The notes: generated from the sequence alone by a model not told the origin. A DNA stretch of 64,000 bases from Shewanella vesiculosa (GCF_021560015.1 NZ_CP073588.1:1426001-1490000); one strand, 5' to 3'; shown: positions 20,316-29,720, numbered from the stretch's first letter. Translations and numbers: made by a program.

Positions 20316-21022
20316 TTTGACACTCCCTTTTTTCGATCAACTTTACGCCAACAGAGCCATAACATAAACCCACTGAATGCAAGCCATGTCATCACCCATA
20401 ACCATGCGGGTAGCCAAGTCATTTTAGCTAACATCACCGCATCGCCTTGACCACTTAGCCCCAATAACACCATAGGACTAGCCATGGCATTAAGGATAAT
20501 CATTAGGCCTAATATACGCAGTAAGGTGTTTAGCAGACTACTATTTTTTAATTTAAGTGGTAACAAAAAAAGTATTATTAATACGCTAAGAATAATGATC
20601 GTTAATACATCACGCGCCCAAAAAAGTAATGACGCAGCCACAGTGAGGGCTAACAAGGTTAAGGTAAATCTAATCGTTTGCTTTTGAGTTGCCATCAGAA
20701 ATATTGAGTATCCCCATAGCGCCGCACCAAAATAACCAGCGTAGGCAATAAGTATACTGCTACCACCTTGACTAAAACAAAAGCCCGCGCCATTTGGAAA
20801 TAATTGAATATGACTCACAGAGCCACCAGTCAATAACGTTGCGATACCATGAGATAACTCGTGAAAGTAGCTTTCAAACCATTTAAAAGGGATAGAGATA
20901 TAAGGAAATCGAGTCAGTAGGAAAGCTAGCAGTAATTCAATCATAAAACGGCTGCGACTGGGTGTTGCAGACAACGGAACATTAGGCATATAAATCAATA
21001 CCAACCATTTGTTGAATTTCAT
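20312..21022 (-). CDS. M50-like integral membrane metalloprotease homologue
   Basis: A 236-residue polytopic membrane protein with the zinc motif HELSHG (HExxH) in KWFESYFHELSHGIATLLTGG, the first conserved feature of M50B-type proteases. Hydrophobic segments follow over the rest. No clear second-motif Asp of a site-2 protease is visible to me, so protease activity is uncertain. It overlaps the exported methyltransferase gene by 4 bases and follows a small unknown gene after 3 bases, forming a tight operon. Confidence 0.78.
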   Translation of the reverse strand: MKFNKWLVLIYMPNVPLSATPSRSRFMIELLLAFLLTRFPYISIPFKWFESYFHELSHGIATLLTGGSVSHIQLFPNGAGFCFSQGGSSILIAYAGYFGAALWGYSIFLMATQKQTIRFTLTLLALTVAASLLFWARDVLTIIILSVLIILFLLPLKLKNSSLLNTLLRILGLMIILNAMASPMVLLGLSGQGDAVMLAKMTWLPAWLWVMTWLAFSGFMLWLCWRKVDRKKGVSK

Positions 21023-21025
21023 CTT

Positions 21026-21322
21026 TTAGCAGAATGCTGTGTCGATAAATATTGCGCGATAGCCCCCCCGTTGACTGTAAGTATCACGGTCATATTCAAC
21101 CCGAGCTTGCTGTTTAGCCGACAAAGTTGAATCATCAACTATGGCCATATTACGCGCTTCAATGCCTTGAATTTGTTGCTCGGAAGCAGAGACATTAACA
21201 ACAATAGGCTCAATGGCCGCCGTAATAGGCCGATTACCAGCAACAGCTTGACTCAGGGTTATTGGACCTGATTGATTATTTGCCATTGATAATGCAGCAT
21301 TTATCGCCATTAACGACACCAT
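21026..21322 (-). CDS. Small conserved-looking protein of unknown function
   Basis: A 98-residue protein (MVSLMAINAALSMANNQSGP...DTYSQRGGYRAIFIDTAFC) rich in Ala, Ser and Gln, without a signal peptide or membrane segment. The family is not recognised. The start at 21322 is an ATG with AGGTAA just upstream; an in-frame ATG four codons in is possible. It is the first gene of the three-gene unit with the HExxH protein and the exported methyltransferase (3-base and minus-4-base junctions), which is the main reason to believe it is real. Confidence 0.6.
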   Translation of the reverse strand: MVSLMAINAALSMANNQSGPITLSQAVAGNRPITAAIEPIVVNVSASEQQIQGIEARNMAIVDDSTLSAKQQARVEYDRDTYSQRGGYRAIFIDTAFC

Positions 21323-21369
21323 TTACCTATACTTGTATCTTATACTCTATGTCAAATTACCTTTAATGG

Positions 21370-22067
21370 CTATTCTCGACCAGGAAGTTTTTTCCATGTA
21401 ACTGTATCTCGAAGGTACACTGGTGCCAGTTCATCAACACTGGTCTGTAATCCATGTTGGTAACCGTGCTGCGCCAGAATTAACATGGCTTTCGCATCTG
21501 GATAAGTTGCTTCTGCACATTCATGTTTGGCGCAATATTGAGTAACTCTGGATAAGCTTCAAAACCGGTACCGCATACACTAATACTTTGCTGGGTATCG
21601 AGTATTAATTCAATTGCCTCTGGTACGCTAACGAGTTCTTCACCCACTAATGTCGCTATGCCGTCTTTGGCAATGTATTGGCCCCAATAGACTTCGTTCA
21701 TGCGGGCATCAATACAACATAGAACTTGGCAGGCATTGTGTTGTGATATTGCTAACTGAGCCATTGCGGCTAAGGTTGAAATACCAATAACGGGTAAATC
21801 AAGGCCTAACGCTAAACCTTGAGTCATACTGGTACAAATACGAATACCGGTAAAACTACCAGGGCCACGGCCATAGGCAATCATGTCCACATCGGCCAAT
21901 GTCACTTGGGCTTGGGCCAATACATCATCAACCATAGGCAATAAACGTTGGCTGTGTTCACGAGGAGCATCGGCAATAAGTGCAAACACCTTACCATTGG
22001 TGGTTAACGCAGCAGAGCAAGTTTCGGTGCAAGTATCAAGAGCGAGGATGGTTAACGGCTTTGGCAT
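21370..22067 (-). pseudogene. tsaB: tRNA t6A synthesis protein TsaB, frameshifted in this sequence
   Basis: TsaB is the dimerisation partner of TsaD in N6-threonylcarbamoyladenosine synthesis at position 37 of ANN-decoding tRNAs. The N-terminus (LTILALDTCTETCSAAL) and the core YGRGPGSFTGIRI are intact. The frame closes at 21480, but the next frame carries the expected C-terminus, ending TVTWKKLPGRE with a stop at 21370. Adding one A to the three-A run at plus 21526-21528 restores one protein of about 232 residues. Because this protein is generally essential, a sequencing error is far likelier than real loss. It adjoins yoaA as in E. coli. Confidence 0.9.
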
Positions 22068-22141
22068 TATGATGGGTTACCCAGTAAAAAAGCATCAAAT
22101 TAGACTTAATATGATAACTGATGCGCACCGTTTTAAAAAGC

Positions 22142-24067
22142 TTAAGGAATTTGTTTTAAAAATTGCAATGCACGGTCTAAGTCACGTGTACGCTGCATTG
22201 GTGGCAGAGAATTAATAAAAGCTTGCCCGTAAGCACGATTAACAATGCGGTTATCGCACAAGATAAGTACTCCGCGATCTTTTTCATCGCGAATAAGCCG
22301 CCCGACGCCCTGCTTTAAACTAATGACTGCTTGCGGCAAAGAAATATGACTAAAGGGGTCAAGTCCCTGACGCTCGGCATTGGCGGCACGGGCTTTGTAT
22401 AAGGCATCATCTGGTGACACAAACGGCAGCTTATCAATAATCACGCAGCTTAATAATTTACCTCGAACATCGACCCCTTCCCAAAAGCTGCTGGTACCGA
22501 GCAAAACGGCATTACCTAACTGTCTAAATTTATTTAACAAACTTTGTTTACTCGCTTGGCCTTGTACCAATAAAGGATAAGCCACTTTACCTTGCAATGC
22601 CGATGCAACTTGCTCGAGCATTTGATGGCTAGTAAACAAGATAAACGTGCGGCCTTGCGCAGCATTGATTGCTTGAACACATACATCAACCAGTTGTTTA
22701 ACCGTATGCTGCGACTGCCCCACTTTACCTAAATGACGTGGCACACAAAATACTGCCTGATTAGGATAATCAAACGGGCTATCTAAAATAATTTGTTGTG
22801 CCGATGATAATCCTAGCTCAGTCGCAAAGTGAGCCAGACTGCGGTTCACCTGCAAGGTTGCCGAGGTAAAAATCCACCGAGTATCGGCATCAAATAATTG
22901 TTGGCATTGTTTAGCGACATTGATAGGACTAAGTCTTAACATGATAAAACGCGGACCTAGTTCAACACTGTAAGCTGCTTGAATATCTTTACATTCAAAA
23001 TAATCTTGCAGCTTTTGAGACAATTCATACAATTGCTCGAACGCTAAATCGAGTTGATCATCGCGACCAAGATGATGGCGCATAGAATTGGCCAGATCAG
23101 TCAACGCTTGCTGTAATGCCCACGACACTGTCGCTAAGTGTTTATTGGCAAGTACTTTTCGCCAATCAGATACTTGACTGTCGTACATGGCATTATGCCA
23201 ATCACTTAACGCTAACAAACCACGTTGCGACAATTGCTCTAGTTGAATGCTGTCGCGGATCACCTCTTTGTGAATTTTGATGATGCCATTTAATAACAGA
23301 TCAATTTCGCGGCTGGATATATGACTACCAAAATAGTTGATGCAAATATCCGGCACTAAATGGGCTTCATCAAAAATGACCACATCAGGATCTGGCAGTA
23401 ACTCGGCAAATCCGGTGTCTTTGAGTAATCGGTCGGCAAAAAATAAATGATGATTGACCACCACCACTTTGGCCTCCATCGCCCTAATCCGCGCTTTACG
23501 GGTAAAGCACACGTCATAATGGTCACATTTTTTACCCGTACAGGTTTCTTTGGTGCTAACAACACTAGGAATAACGTCAGAATGCTCTGCCACCGAGGTT
23601 AAATTGCCTATGTCACCATCTTTGCTTAAATGTGCCCATTGGTTAATCTTAAGCAAATCATCAATATAATATTCGCTTAATTGGCTGGCCATTTGCATCT
23701 GTTTTTCAAGGCGTAAATGGCATAAGTAATTATTACGCCCCTTAAGTAATGCAACAGGCACATGGATATCGAGCATGGTTAACAATGCTGGTAAATCTTT
23801 GAGGAATAACTGTTCTTGTAGATTTTTACTGCCGGTACTTACCACCACTTGTTTGCCACTGAGCAAGGCTGGAATTAAATACGCGAAGGTTTTTCCTACG
23901 CCGGTGCCCGCTTCTAAAATGAGATTGTGCTTTTTAGCAATAGCATCGCTTACCGCAACAGCCATATCAGTTTGAGTTTGGCGATTATGATAATTGTGTA
24001 CATGTTTGGCTAACGCACCACGCTCGCTAAACTCATGGATTACAGATTGGGTCAATGTAGAGCTCAA
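22142..24067 (-). CDS. yoaA: ATP-dependent DNA helicase YoaA (DinG/XPD-like)
   Basis: A 641-residue superfamily 2 iron-sulfur helicase. Walker A is EAGTGVGKT; the [4Fe-4S] cysteines lie between motifs I and II (one in NYLCHL, then CTGKKCDHYDVC); the DEAH box is VIFDEAHLV; motif VI is QGVGRLIRDEKDRG. Adjacency to tsaB is the E. coli yoaA-tsaB order and separates it from DinG proper. YoaA is linked in E. coli to replication-fork repair and tolerance of chain-terminating nucleosides. Confidence 0.93.
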   Translation of the reverse strand: MSSTLTQSVIHEFSERGALAKHVHNYHNRQTQTDMAVAVSDAIAKKHNLILEAGTGVGKTFAYLIPALLSGKQVVVSTGSKNLQEQLFLKDLPALLTMLDIHVPVALLKGRNNYLCHLRLEKQMQMASQLSEYYIDDLLKINQWAHLSKDGDIGNLTSVAEHSDVIPSVVSTKETCTGKKCDHYDVCFTRKARIRAMEAKVVVVNHHLFFADRLLKDTGFAELLPDPDVVIFDEAHLVPDICINYFGSHISSREIDLLLNGIIKIHKEVIRDSIQLEQLSQRGLLALSDWHNAMYDSQVSDWRKVLANKHLATVSWALQQALTDLANSMRHHLGRDDQLDLAFEQLYELSQKLQDYFECKDIQAAYSVELGPRFIMLRLSPINVAKQCQQLFDADTRWIFTSATLQVNRSLAHFATELGLSSAQQIILDSPFDYPNQAVFCVPRHLGKVGQSQHTVKQLVDVCVQAINAAQGRTFILFTSHQMLEQVASALQGKVAYPLLVQGQASKQSLLNKFRQLGNAVLLGTSSFWEGVDVRGKLLSCVIIDKLPFVSPDDALYKARAANAERQGLDPFSHISLPQAVISLKQGVGRLIRDEKDRGVLILCDNRIVNRAYGQAFINSLPPMQRTRDLDRALQFLKQIP

Positions 24068-24464
24068 AGCATCCTCAAATTATCGCGCTAATGCTGATGT
24101 GATGTGGTTTGCGCTATTATGCTTATAACGGCCCCATGTTCCAACTGTTTATCACCAAAAGTTGTAAAGGCAGTTGTATAAACAATATCGATGATTTGAC
24201 TAAATTTAGACCAGAAACAAAAATGCTGGCCACCAGCGTGACTCAGCATTTCTTGACTCGTATAAAATATAATCAAAAGTTTATTTTTTAGTAATTCAGT
24301 GAACTGGTTTTGAATGTGGTGTTCAGGGGTGAATTCAAATACCACTTTTTCATTGGTAACCTTGCGTTTAACACTTATGCTCGTGACTTTTTCTGCCGAT
24401 TTTGACCGAATAAGTCAAATGACAATATATCAGGCATCACAAAATCATCAGTAAAACATATCTT
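24068..24464. other. Intergenic stretch with no supported gene
   Basis: About 400 bases upstream of yoaA. Short frames exist on both strands (for example MFQLFITKSCKGSC on the plus strand at 24136), but none resembles a known family or has a clear ribosome-binding site. The yoaA promoter should lie in the right-hand part near 24070-24150. Confidence 0.3.
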
Positions 24465-24696
24465 CTATATCCACATTGCCACTTGCTCCTTGGTGGGTTT
24501 ACTGCCTTTGTGGACCACTTTTTCATCAATCACCACTGCTGGTGTACTCATCACCTCATAAGCCATAATTTGTGCCATATCGGTGACTTTTTCGATTGTT
24601 ATCGTGACCCCTTTTTCATCCGCAACCGCTTGAACAAGTTCCGCAGTTTCAAGGCATTTTTTTACAACCAGAACCTAAGACTTTAATGATTTTCAT
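24465..24696 (-). pseudogene. Thioredoxin-fold CxxC protein, frameshifted at an A7 run
   Basis: A small (76-residue) redox-active disulfide protein of the thioredoxin_3 type: MKIIKVLGSGC, then KKC completing a CKKC active site, then a thioredoxin fold with the cis-Pro segment MSTPAVVID and KPTKEQVAMW. As written, the frame stops after 15 codons. Removing one base of the seven-base run at plus 24657-24663 restores the whole protein, including the second active-site Cys. It lies 25 bases after the permease gene on the same strand. This pairing is common and suggests a joint role in metal(loid) or redox handling. Confidence 0.85.
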
Positions 24697-24721
24697 TTTT
24701 TACTCCTTGCGACTAGCCTAA

Positions 24722-25732
24722 TTAATTAGCAGACAATAGAAACGGTGCAACCCCATTAAATATCCACCCCACTAAGGTGAATGCAACCAACAGTAAACAA
24801 AATAGGATGACGAGCAATCGCCATTGCATGACTTGCTTTAGCAAAATAAACTCAGGAAAACTGGCAGCCACCGTGCTCATACAAAATGCCAATGTAGTAC
24901 CAATTGGCAAACCATTAACAATCAGGCTTTCCATGACCGGAATAACTCCGGTCGCATTCGAATATAGCGGAATACCGAGTAACACAGCAGCAGGAACAGA
25001 CCACCATTGTCCGTCACCCAAATGGGCGGCAATCCAACCGTCTGGGACAAAGCCGTGTAATGCGGCGCCCAAGCCCACACCAATAATGACCCATTTCCAC
25101 ACTCGGCCAAATATATCTAGCATCTCAGTTTTGGCAAATTGATGCCTTTGCCTTAACGACATGGCTTGCACATTGGCACTATCATCAACTGTATTGCCAG
25201 CCTTCTGCTGACCACGTTTTAACGCTTCTGCAGCAAATGATTGTAACCAACGCTCAGCCTTAATGCTGTCAAGAAACAAGCCGCCCAGCATACCGACACT
25301 CATGCCAACAGCGATATATAACAAGGTAAACTTAAGCCCTAAGAGGCTCATTAACAGCAATATCGCCACTTCGTTGATTAAAGGTGAGGTAATCAAAAAG
25401 CTCATGGTGATCCCCAATGGGATCCCCGCAGAGGTAAAGCCTAAAAATACCGGAATACTCGAGCAAGAACAAAATGGCGTTACCACACCAAAACCCGATC
25501 CCATTAGGTACCCTAGCCCTCTGTGCTTGCCGGCTAAATAATCTCTGACTCGCTCAACATTTAACGATGCTCGCATTAAAGCAATGAGATAAATCATCAC
25601 CAATAACAAAGCAAAAATTTTAGTCACATCTTCAGCAAAAAAATGCAGGGCATCGCCGAGTTTTGTCTCTGGAGACAATCCCAATACACTGTAAACAAGC
25701 CAAGAGGCAAAATCTGAAAAGACCTGAAACAT
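24722..25732 (-). CDS. Permease of the UPF0718/ArsP-like family
   Basis: A 336-residue polytopic inner-membrane protein. The signature GFGVVTPFCSCSSIPVFLG, with the CSCSS cysteines, repeats in weaker form in the second half (LGIPLYSNATGVIPVMESL), giving the two-repeat layout of DUF318 permeases. Relatives include the organoarsenical exporter ArsP, but the substrate here is unknown. The central loop is hydrophilic. It is upstream of, and probably co-transcribed with, the CxxC thioredoxin-like gene. Confidence 0.88.
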   Translation of the reverse strand: MFQVFSDFASWLVYSVLGLSPETKLGDALHFFAEDVTKIFALLLVMIYLIALMRASLNVERVRDYLAGKHRGLGYLMGSGFGVVTPFCSCSSIPVFLGFTSAGIPLGITMSFLITSPLINEVAILLLMSLLGLKFTLLYIAVGMSVGMLGGLFLDSIKAERWLQSFAAEALKRGQQKAGNTVDDSANVQAMSLRQRHQFAKTEMLDIFGRVWKWVIIGVGLGAALHGFVPDGWIAAHLGDGQWWSVPAAVLLGIPLYSNATGVIPVMESLIVNGLPIGTTLAFCMSTVAASFPEFILLKQVMQWRLLVILFCLLLVAFTLVGWIFNGVAPFLLSAN

Positions 25733-25945
25733 AAGTCGGTAACCCCAAATTTACTTGATATTAGGATAACGGCTTTTACTCAGGCGATATAAGCGCTAGA
25801 TCTCGCTTTTGCGGATAGTAGAAATAAACTTAAACAAGCTAGTACGGGAAATGTTGAAATGGAAAATCTTAATTCAATCAATGAATGATATGCAACATCA
25901 TCTTATAAGGTGTGCTAACAGATAAAAAGCAGAAGACACAATCAA

Positions 25946-26314
25946 TTAGTGTAAGCTAGCAATATGCTTTCTTTCATTTAATCGTAATGCCCAGTTTCCC
26001 TTATGTTGCTGCTCACAGGCGGTTTCTGTATCAAAGCTAACATGTTGATTAATATTTTTAAACTCAATGCCATCTTTAGCTAAAGTACACTTAATTAACT
26101 CTAATAATGCGGCTTTATCACCATTTTGGCTACATTGTCTTAGTTGTGTTTCAGTATCAAATATACACACTATCTGAAGGCTTTTAGGATACAAATCATA
26201 GTCAACAATATGGGTAATCCACGCAAAACCAGGATAGGCATTTAATGCATGTTCGCATACGGCCGTTAACCCCAGCCTTATTTGATTGTCTCTTTTTTTG
26301 TCATTTTTACGCAT
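25946..26314 (-). CDS. Conserved protein of unknown function
   Basis: A 122-residue soluble protein starting MRKNDKKRDNQIRLGLTAVCEHAL, with FAWITHIVDYDLYPKSLQIVCIFDT in the first half and a C-terminal CEQQHKGNWALRLNERK. From memory, relatives in marine gammaproteobacteria are sometimes labelled Fis-like regulators, but no Fis-type helix-turn-helix is visible. It is a single gene, divergent from the helical-repeat protein that follows. Function unknown. Confidence 0.7.
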   Translation of the reverse strand: MRKNDKKRDNQIRLGLTAVCEHALNAYPGFAWITHIVDYDLYPKSLQIVCIFDTETQLRQCSQNGDKAALLELIKCTLAKDGIEFKNINQHVSFDTETACEQQHKGNWALRLNERKHIASLH

Positions 26315-26499
26315 AAATACTCGCTTGGGGTCATATAGTCTAGATACTAATGATTAATTCAATATAAAAGTTAGTCAGTTAACGGCCATTCTATCATATC
26401 AGTGGCGGAACAATTTATTGCAATATTAACAGCATCATAATAACGTAACCTAAATGAGAGTGAATCGAGCAAACACAGTAAGCTTAAGGAAAAGCAGTA

Positions 26500-27843
26500 A
26501 TGAAATGGTTAATCGTGGTGGTAATAAGTTGGTGTATCGGGTTTATCAGTTATCCACTGATCTGGCCGAGCGACGTCATAGACACAACTAAAACCCCAGA
26601 GGAGTTGACTCAAACTCCACAAACCAACACGCTAAATTCGCTATCGGCAGACAAACTAGCTTTGCATTCAGTAAATTATCCTTCGCAAAACTCTCTAGAC
26701 CGCGATGCCTTTAAGGCGTCATTAAACAGCGATGAAACACCTTACATGTCGATTTTTCGTATCATGCAATTGGCTGAACAAGATCCCCTTGAAGCATTGC
26801 TCGTTGCCCAAGAAACGCAACACGAAGACTTATACGGTTTAATTTTAGAAATCGCTGGAAAAATGCAATTTTCGAACGTGATCTCATGGTTAGAACACCA
26901 AAAATCCACTGAGCTATACGAATCATTACTCGACAGTTATTTGCGCGGTCTAGCGACCGTTAATCCACAGCAAGCGTTAAACGAGATTGATTTATTAGCA
27001 GTAGAGCCGATGAAGTCATCGATAATGATGTCGATTGTCGATTCATGGGCAAGCTCAGATGCAATAGGGGCATTTGAATGGTTAAAGTTACAACCTGAAA
27101 CGCAATCGACCTTAAAAATGTACTTAAATACTATGTATTATTACATTGAACAATCACCTAATGAGGCTGCAAATCTTATTGCATCGTTACCATTGAATGA
27201 GTCGACAAATTATCTGATTACCTCGATGGTATATCAGCTAGTTGAAAAGAATATTCAAGAAGCCGTTGATTGGTTGGACGGCATTGCCGTTGAACAACGC
27301 GCCAGTGGCGTTTTCATTATTTCACGCAAAATGGCAGAAACTGATCCAGAAGCCGCGTTGATTTTTTTAAATAATCAAAAACAAAGCTACAATTTAAACC
27401 AAGACTATTTCAATAGCGCCCTAGCAGAAATCGCCAGTGTTGAACCTAACATGATGTTAGCCAGACTTGATAACTACGAGGCTAGAGTGCAACGCGATAT
27501 TATTATTAACGCTAGCTATGCCCTAGTAGAATATTCTGAAAACGATTTTTTACAATTGATTAATCCATTGTCTGATAACAACAAAGATATTGCATTAAAT
27601 CAACGTTCAGCTCAGCTGAATCAAACAGATCCTCAGCAAGCATTTAATGTAGCCGAACTCATTAATGACCCCGCAACACGACTAGAATCGATTATAAATA
27701 CTATTACTGTGTGGAGTGGATTTGATAAGCGATCGGCGCTGGCAGCCATTGATAACTCAAGCCAACTAACGGCCAGTCAAAAAGGTGAAATCAGCACTCA
27801 AATACAATTACAGCTGACATCGTCGAATATTATTTATCCATAA
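26500..27843 (+). CDS. Membrane-anchored helical-repeat protein of unknown function
   Basis: A 447-residue protein with an N-terminal signal anchor (LIVVVISWCIGFISYPLIW) and a Thr/Pro-rich linker. The rest is an alpha-helical repeat array. Recurring units contain a DP/NP-x-x-A pattern: VNPQQALNEI, SDAIGAFEWL, SPNEAANLI, NIQEAVDWL, TDPEAALIFL, TDPQQAFNVA, KRSALAAID. The array resembles TPR/Sel1-like solenoids that bind partner proteins. It would face the periplasm. An AAGGAAA ribosome-binding site precedes the ATG. Family not recognised. Confidence 0.75.
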   Translation: MKWLIVVVISWCIGFISYPLIWPSDVIDTTKTPEELTQTPQTNTLNSLSADKLALHSVNYPSQNSLDRDAFKASLNSDETPYMSIFRIMQLAEQDPLEALLVAQETQHEDLYGLILEIAGKMQFSNVISWLEHQKSTELYESLLDSYLRGLATVNPQQALNEIDLLAVEPMKSSIMMSIVDSWASSDAIGAFEWLKLQPETQSTLKMYLNTMYYYIEQSPNEAANLIASLPLNESTNYLITSMVYQLVEKNIQEAVDWLDGIAVEQRASGVFIISRKMAETDPEAALIFLNNQKQSYNLNQDYFNSALAEIASVEPNMMLARLDNYEARVQRDIIINASYALVEYSENDFLQLINPLSDNNKDIALNQRSAQLNQTDPQQAFNVAELINDPATRLESIINTITVWSGFDKRSALAAIDNSSQLTASQKGEISTQIQLQLTSSNIIYP

Positions 27844-28061
27844 ATGCCCATTATGAGATGGCCTCAATGACTTGCTGAGTGCCTCTATGTGATAATTTAA
27901 CAATATCAGTATGCTGTTATCAATTCATGATAAACAAAACAGATTAAACACTAGGTGTGCTGAGAGAGGATGCGGTTTAAATGCGGTTTTTTTGCTTAAA
28001 TAAAAAAGGTATGATTTAAACTGACGATATAGGCTAAGTAACCACCTGAGTTAGCACTATA

Positions 28062-28931
28062 TCAACTGACATTGACTCTATTTCCACCCGCATTTTTAGC
28101 ACTATACATAGCCTTATCTGCATGTTGAATCAATTGCTGTTCATCATCACCATCATCAGGATAACGTGCCATACCAATACTAGGGGATAGCTGCAAAACG
28201 AGATCATCAAACCGATAAGGTTTATCGAGTTCAGAACGAATGTTTTCAGCAATAACAAGCACTTTCTCTAGAGAATTAATACAGTTTAGTACAACTAAAA
28301 ACTCATCCCCGCCAAAGCGCCCAACCGTATCAGATTTACGAACACAATGGCGTAAACGTTGAGCTATACTCTTTAACAGTTTGTCACCAACCAAATGGCC
28401 ATAACTGTCATTGACATGCTTAAACCCATCAATATCAATAAACAGTAATGACAAAGATGTTCCTTCACGACGCGCTAGCCCTAGTGACGTTTGCAAGCGT
28501 TCAAATAACAATGCTCTATTGGGCAATTCTGTTAATGGATCATGTCCTGCAATGTAATGAAGTTGTTGTTCCATTTTTTTGCGCTCAGTGATGTCGTGAG
28601 CAATCGCAATCCTCAACTGGTGATCTTCTGACCACCTTGCAGACCACAGAATATCAACTATGTTGCCATCTTTGCGGACCCAACGATTTTCAAAACGCCG
28701 CTGGTGCATGCCACTCATCAGTGTTTCAACAACTTTAAGTGTTTTTAGTCCATCATCAGGATAAACAAAATCAATCATTGGTTTATTGATGACTTCAGCT
28801 GGTGCATAACCAAATATATCTTCAAACGCTGCACTCACAAATACAAAACAACCACTTTTATCCACTACACATACAGCATCAAGCATTAAATCCATAACTT
28901 CCCTAAGCGCAGCTAGGTCAATGGTCTTCAT
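28062..28931 (-). CDS. PAS-GGDEF diguanylate cyclase
   Basis: Makes cyclic di-GMP from GTP, affecting biofilm and motility. The start at 28931 (MKTIDLAALREVMDLML) has a GGGG ribosome-binding site about 10 bases upstream; in-frame starts at 28940 and 28964 are possible. A PAS sensor domain (ALREVMDLMLDAVCVVDKSG onward) with a PAC-like end (HDITERKK) leads into a GGDEF domain (HDPLTELPNRALL). The catalytic GGDEF is intact and is preceded by an RxxD inhibitory-site motif (RKSD). There is no membrane segment, so it is cytoplasmic. The PAS ligand is unknown. Confidence 0.93.
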   Translation of the reverse strand: MKTIDLAALREVMDLMLDAVCVVDKSGCFVFVSAAFEDIFGYAPAEVINKPMIDFVYPDDGLKTLKVVETLMSGMHQRRFENRWVRKDGNIVDILWSARWSEDHQLRIAIAHDITERKKMEQQLHYIAGHDPLTELPNRALLFERLQTSLGLARREGTSLSLLFIDIDGFKHVNDSYGHLVGDKLLKSIAQRLRHCVRKSDTVGRFGGDEFLVVLNCINSLEKVLVIAENIRSELDKPYRFDDLVLQLSPSIGMARYPDDGDDEQQLIQHADKAMYSAKNAGGNRVNVS

Positions 28932-29576
28932 ACAATGCATACCCCGAGAACGTTGTTTTATCACTAATAAAGCAATATATAATATTATGAGCTTAGTTAA
29001 ATATACTCAATGACTTTAATGAATATCCTTTAATGACATCCATTAAAGGAGTGTAATGTGTGAAGCCATATTAGCAACAAAGTATAGTGTATCGATTCAA
29101 TAAAAAACAAACAAACCATTAACAATATTCACTTTCCACTCCAATTTTGACCTATTTTATCATCAGCTTATGGCCTTTCCGATGTATTGAATGAGTAAAA
29201 TTAATACAACATAGTATTTACTATCATTAGATAATCAACGATTCAATGGTTACAAAAAAGTTAACTCACAGATAACACCATTCTGTAAATTTTGCTGACT
29301 GCTGTCCTAACGGTGAACCAATAAACTCATATCGCTTTATTAATAACCAATAAATCTCTTGTTATTGGCTTATTTAGGTAACTTGACATTAAACTTATAA
29401 CTTATGCAAAAATTTTGACCTGTAAATCGCATTTTATGTTTATCGACTATTGCAAACTGTTATAAATACGGTTAAGTTTAATCGTATAGTTTTTAGCGAA
29501 TAATTAATGTAAACGTAATGGTTAATTGATAGCCAATAACAACCATTACAGCAAGCATACTTAAAGAGTAATTAAT
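28932..29576. other. Upstream region of the his operon
   Basis: About 640 A+T-rich bases between the divergent cyclase gene and hisL. The his promoter must lie here, probably in the right-hand third; no single promoter stood out with good -35 and -10 spacing. No gene or RNA was recognised. Confidence 0.35.
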
Positions 29577-29624
29577 ATGAACATCCAAGTGACTACATTC
29601 CACCATCATCACCATATGCGGTAG
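29577..29624 (+). CDS. hisL: his operon leader peptide
   Basis: A 15-codon reading frame, MNIQVTTFHHHHHMR, with five consecutive His codons (601-615 within 29 kb, i.e. 29601-29615) and an AAGAG ribosome-binding site upstream. Ribosome stalling at the His codons when charged tRNA-His is scarce controls the attenuator just downstream. It is too short for standard gene callers. Confidence 0.95.
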   Translation: MNIQVTTFHHHHHMR

Positions 29625-29720
29625 CCTTCGGATGCTTACTGCCGAAGGATGTTATCCTTCTGGTGGTGAACAAAATTTCACATAAACCCCTGGAAGGAAT
29701 TTCAGGGGTTTTTTGTTTTT
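29625..29720 (+). promoter_or_regulatory. Histidine operon attenuator
   Basis: Two mutually exclusive hairpins overlap: CCTTCGG (29625-29631) with CCGAAGG (29642-29648), and GAAGGAT (29644-29650) with ATCCTTC (29654-29660). The terminator stem AAACCCCTG (29684-29692) pairs with CAGGGGTTT (29703-29711), followed by T-rich sequence. This is the classic layout for translation-coupled attenuation by the five-His leader. Confidence 0.9.

Noticed and set aside
24465..24696. Programmed ribosomal frameshift in the thioredoxin-like gene
   Set aside because: Three other genes show the same single-base homopolymer break, so a common technical cause is simpler; kept only as a low-priority alternative.
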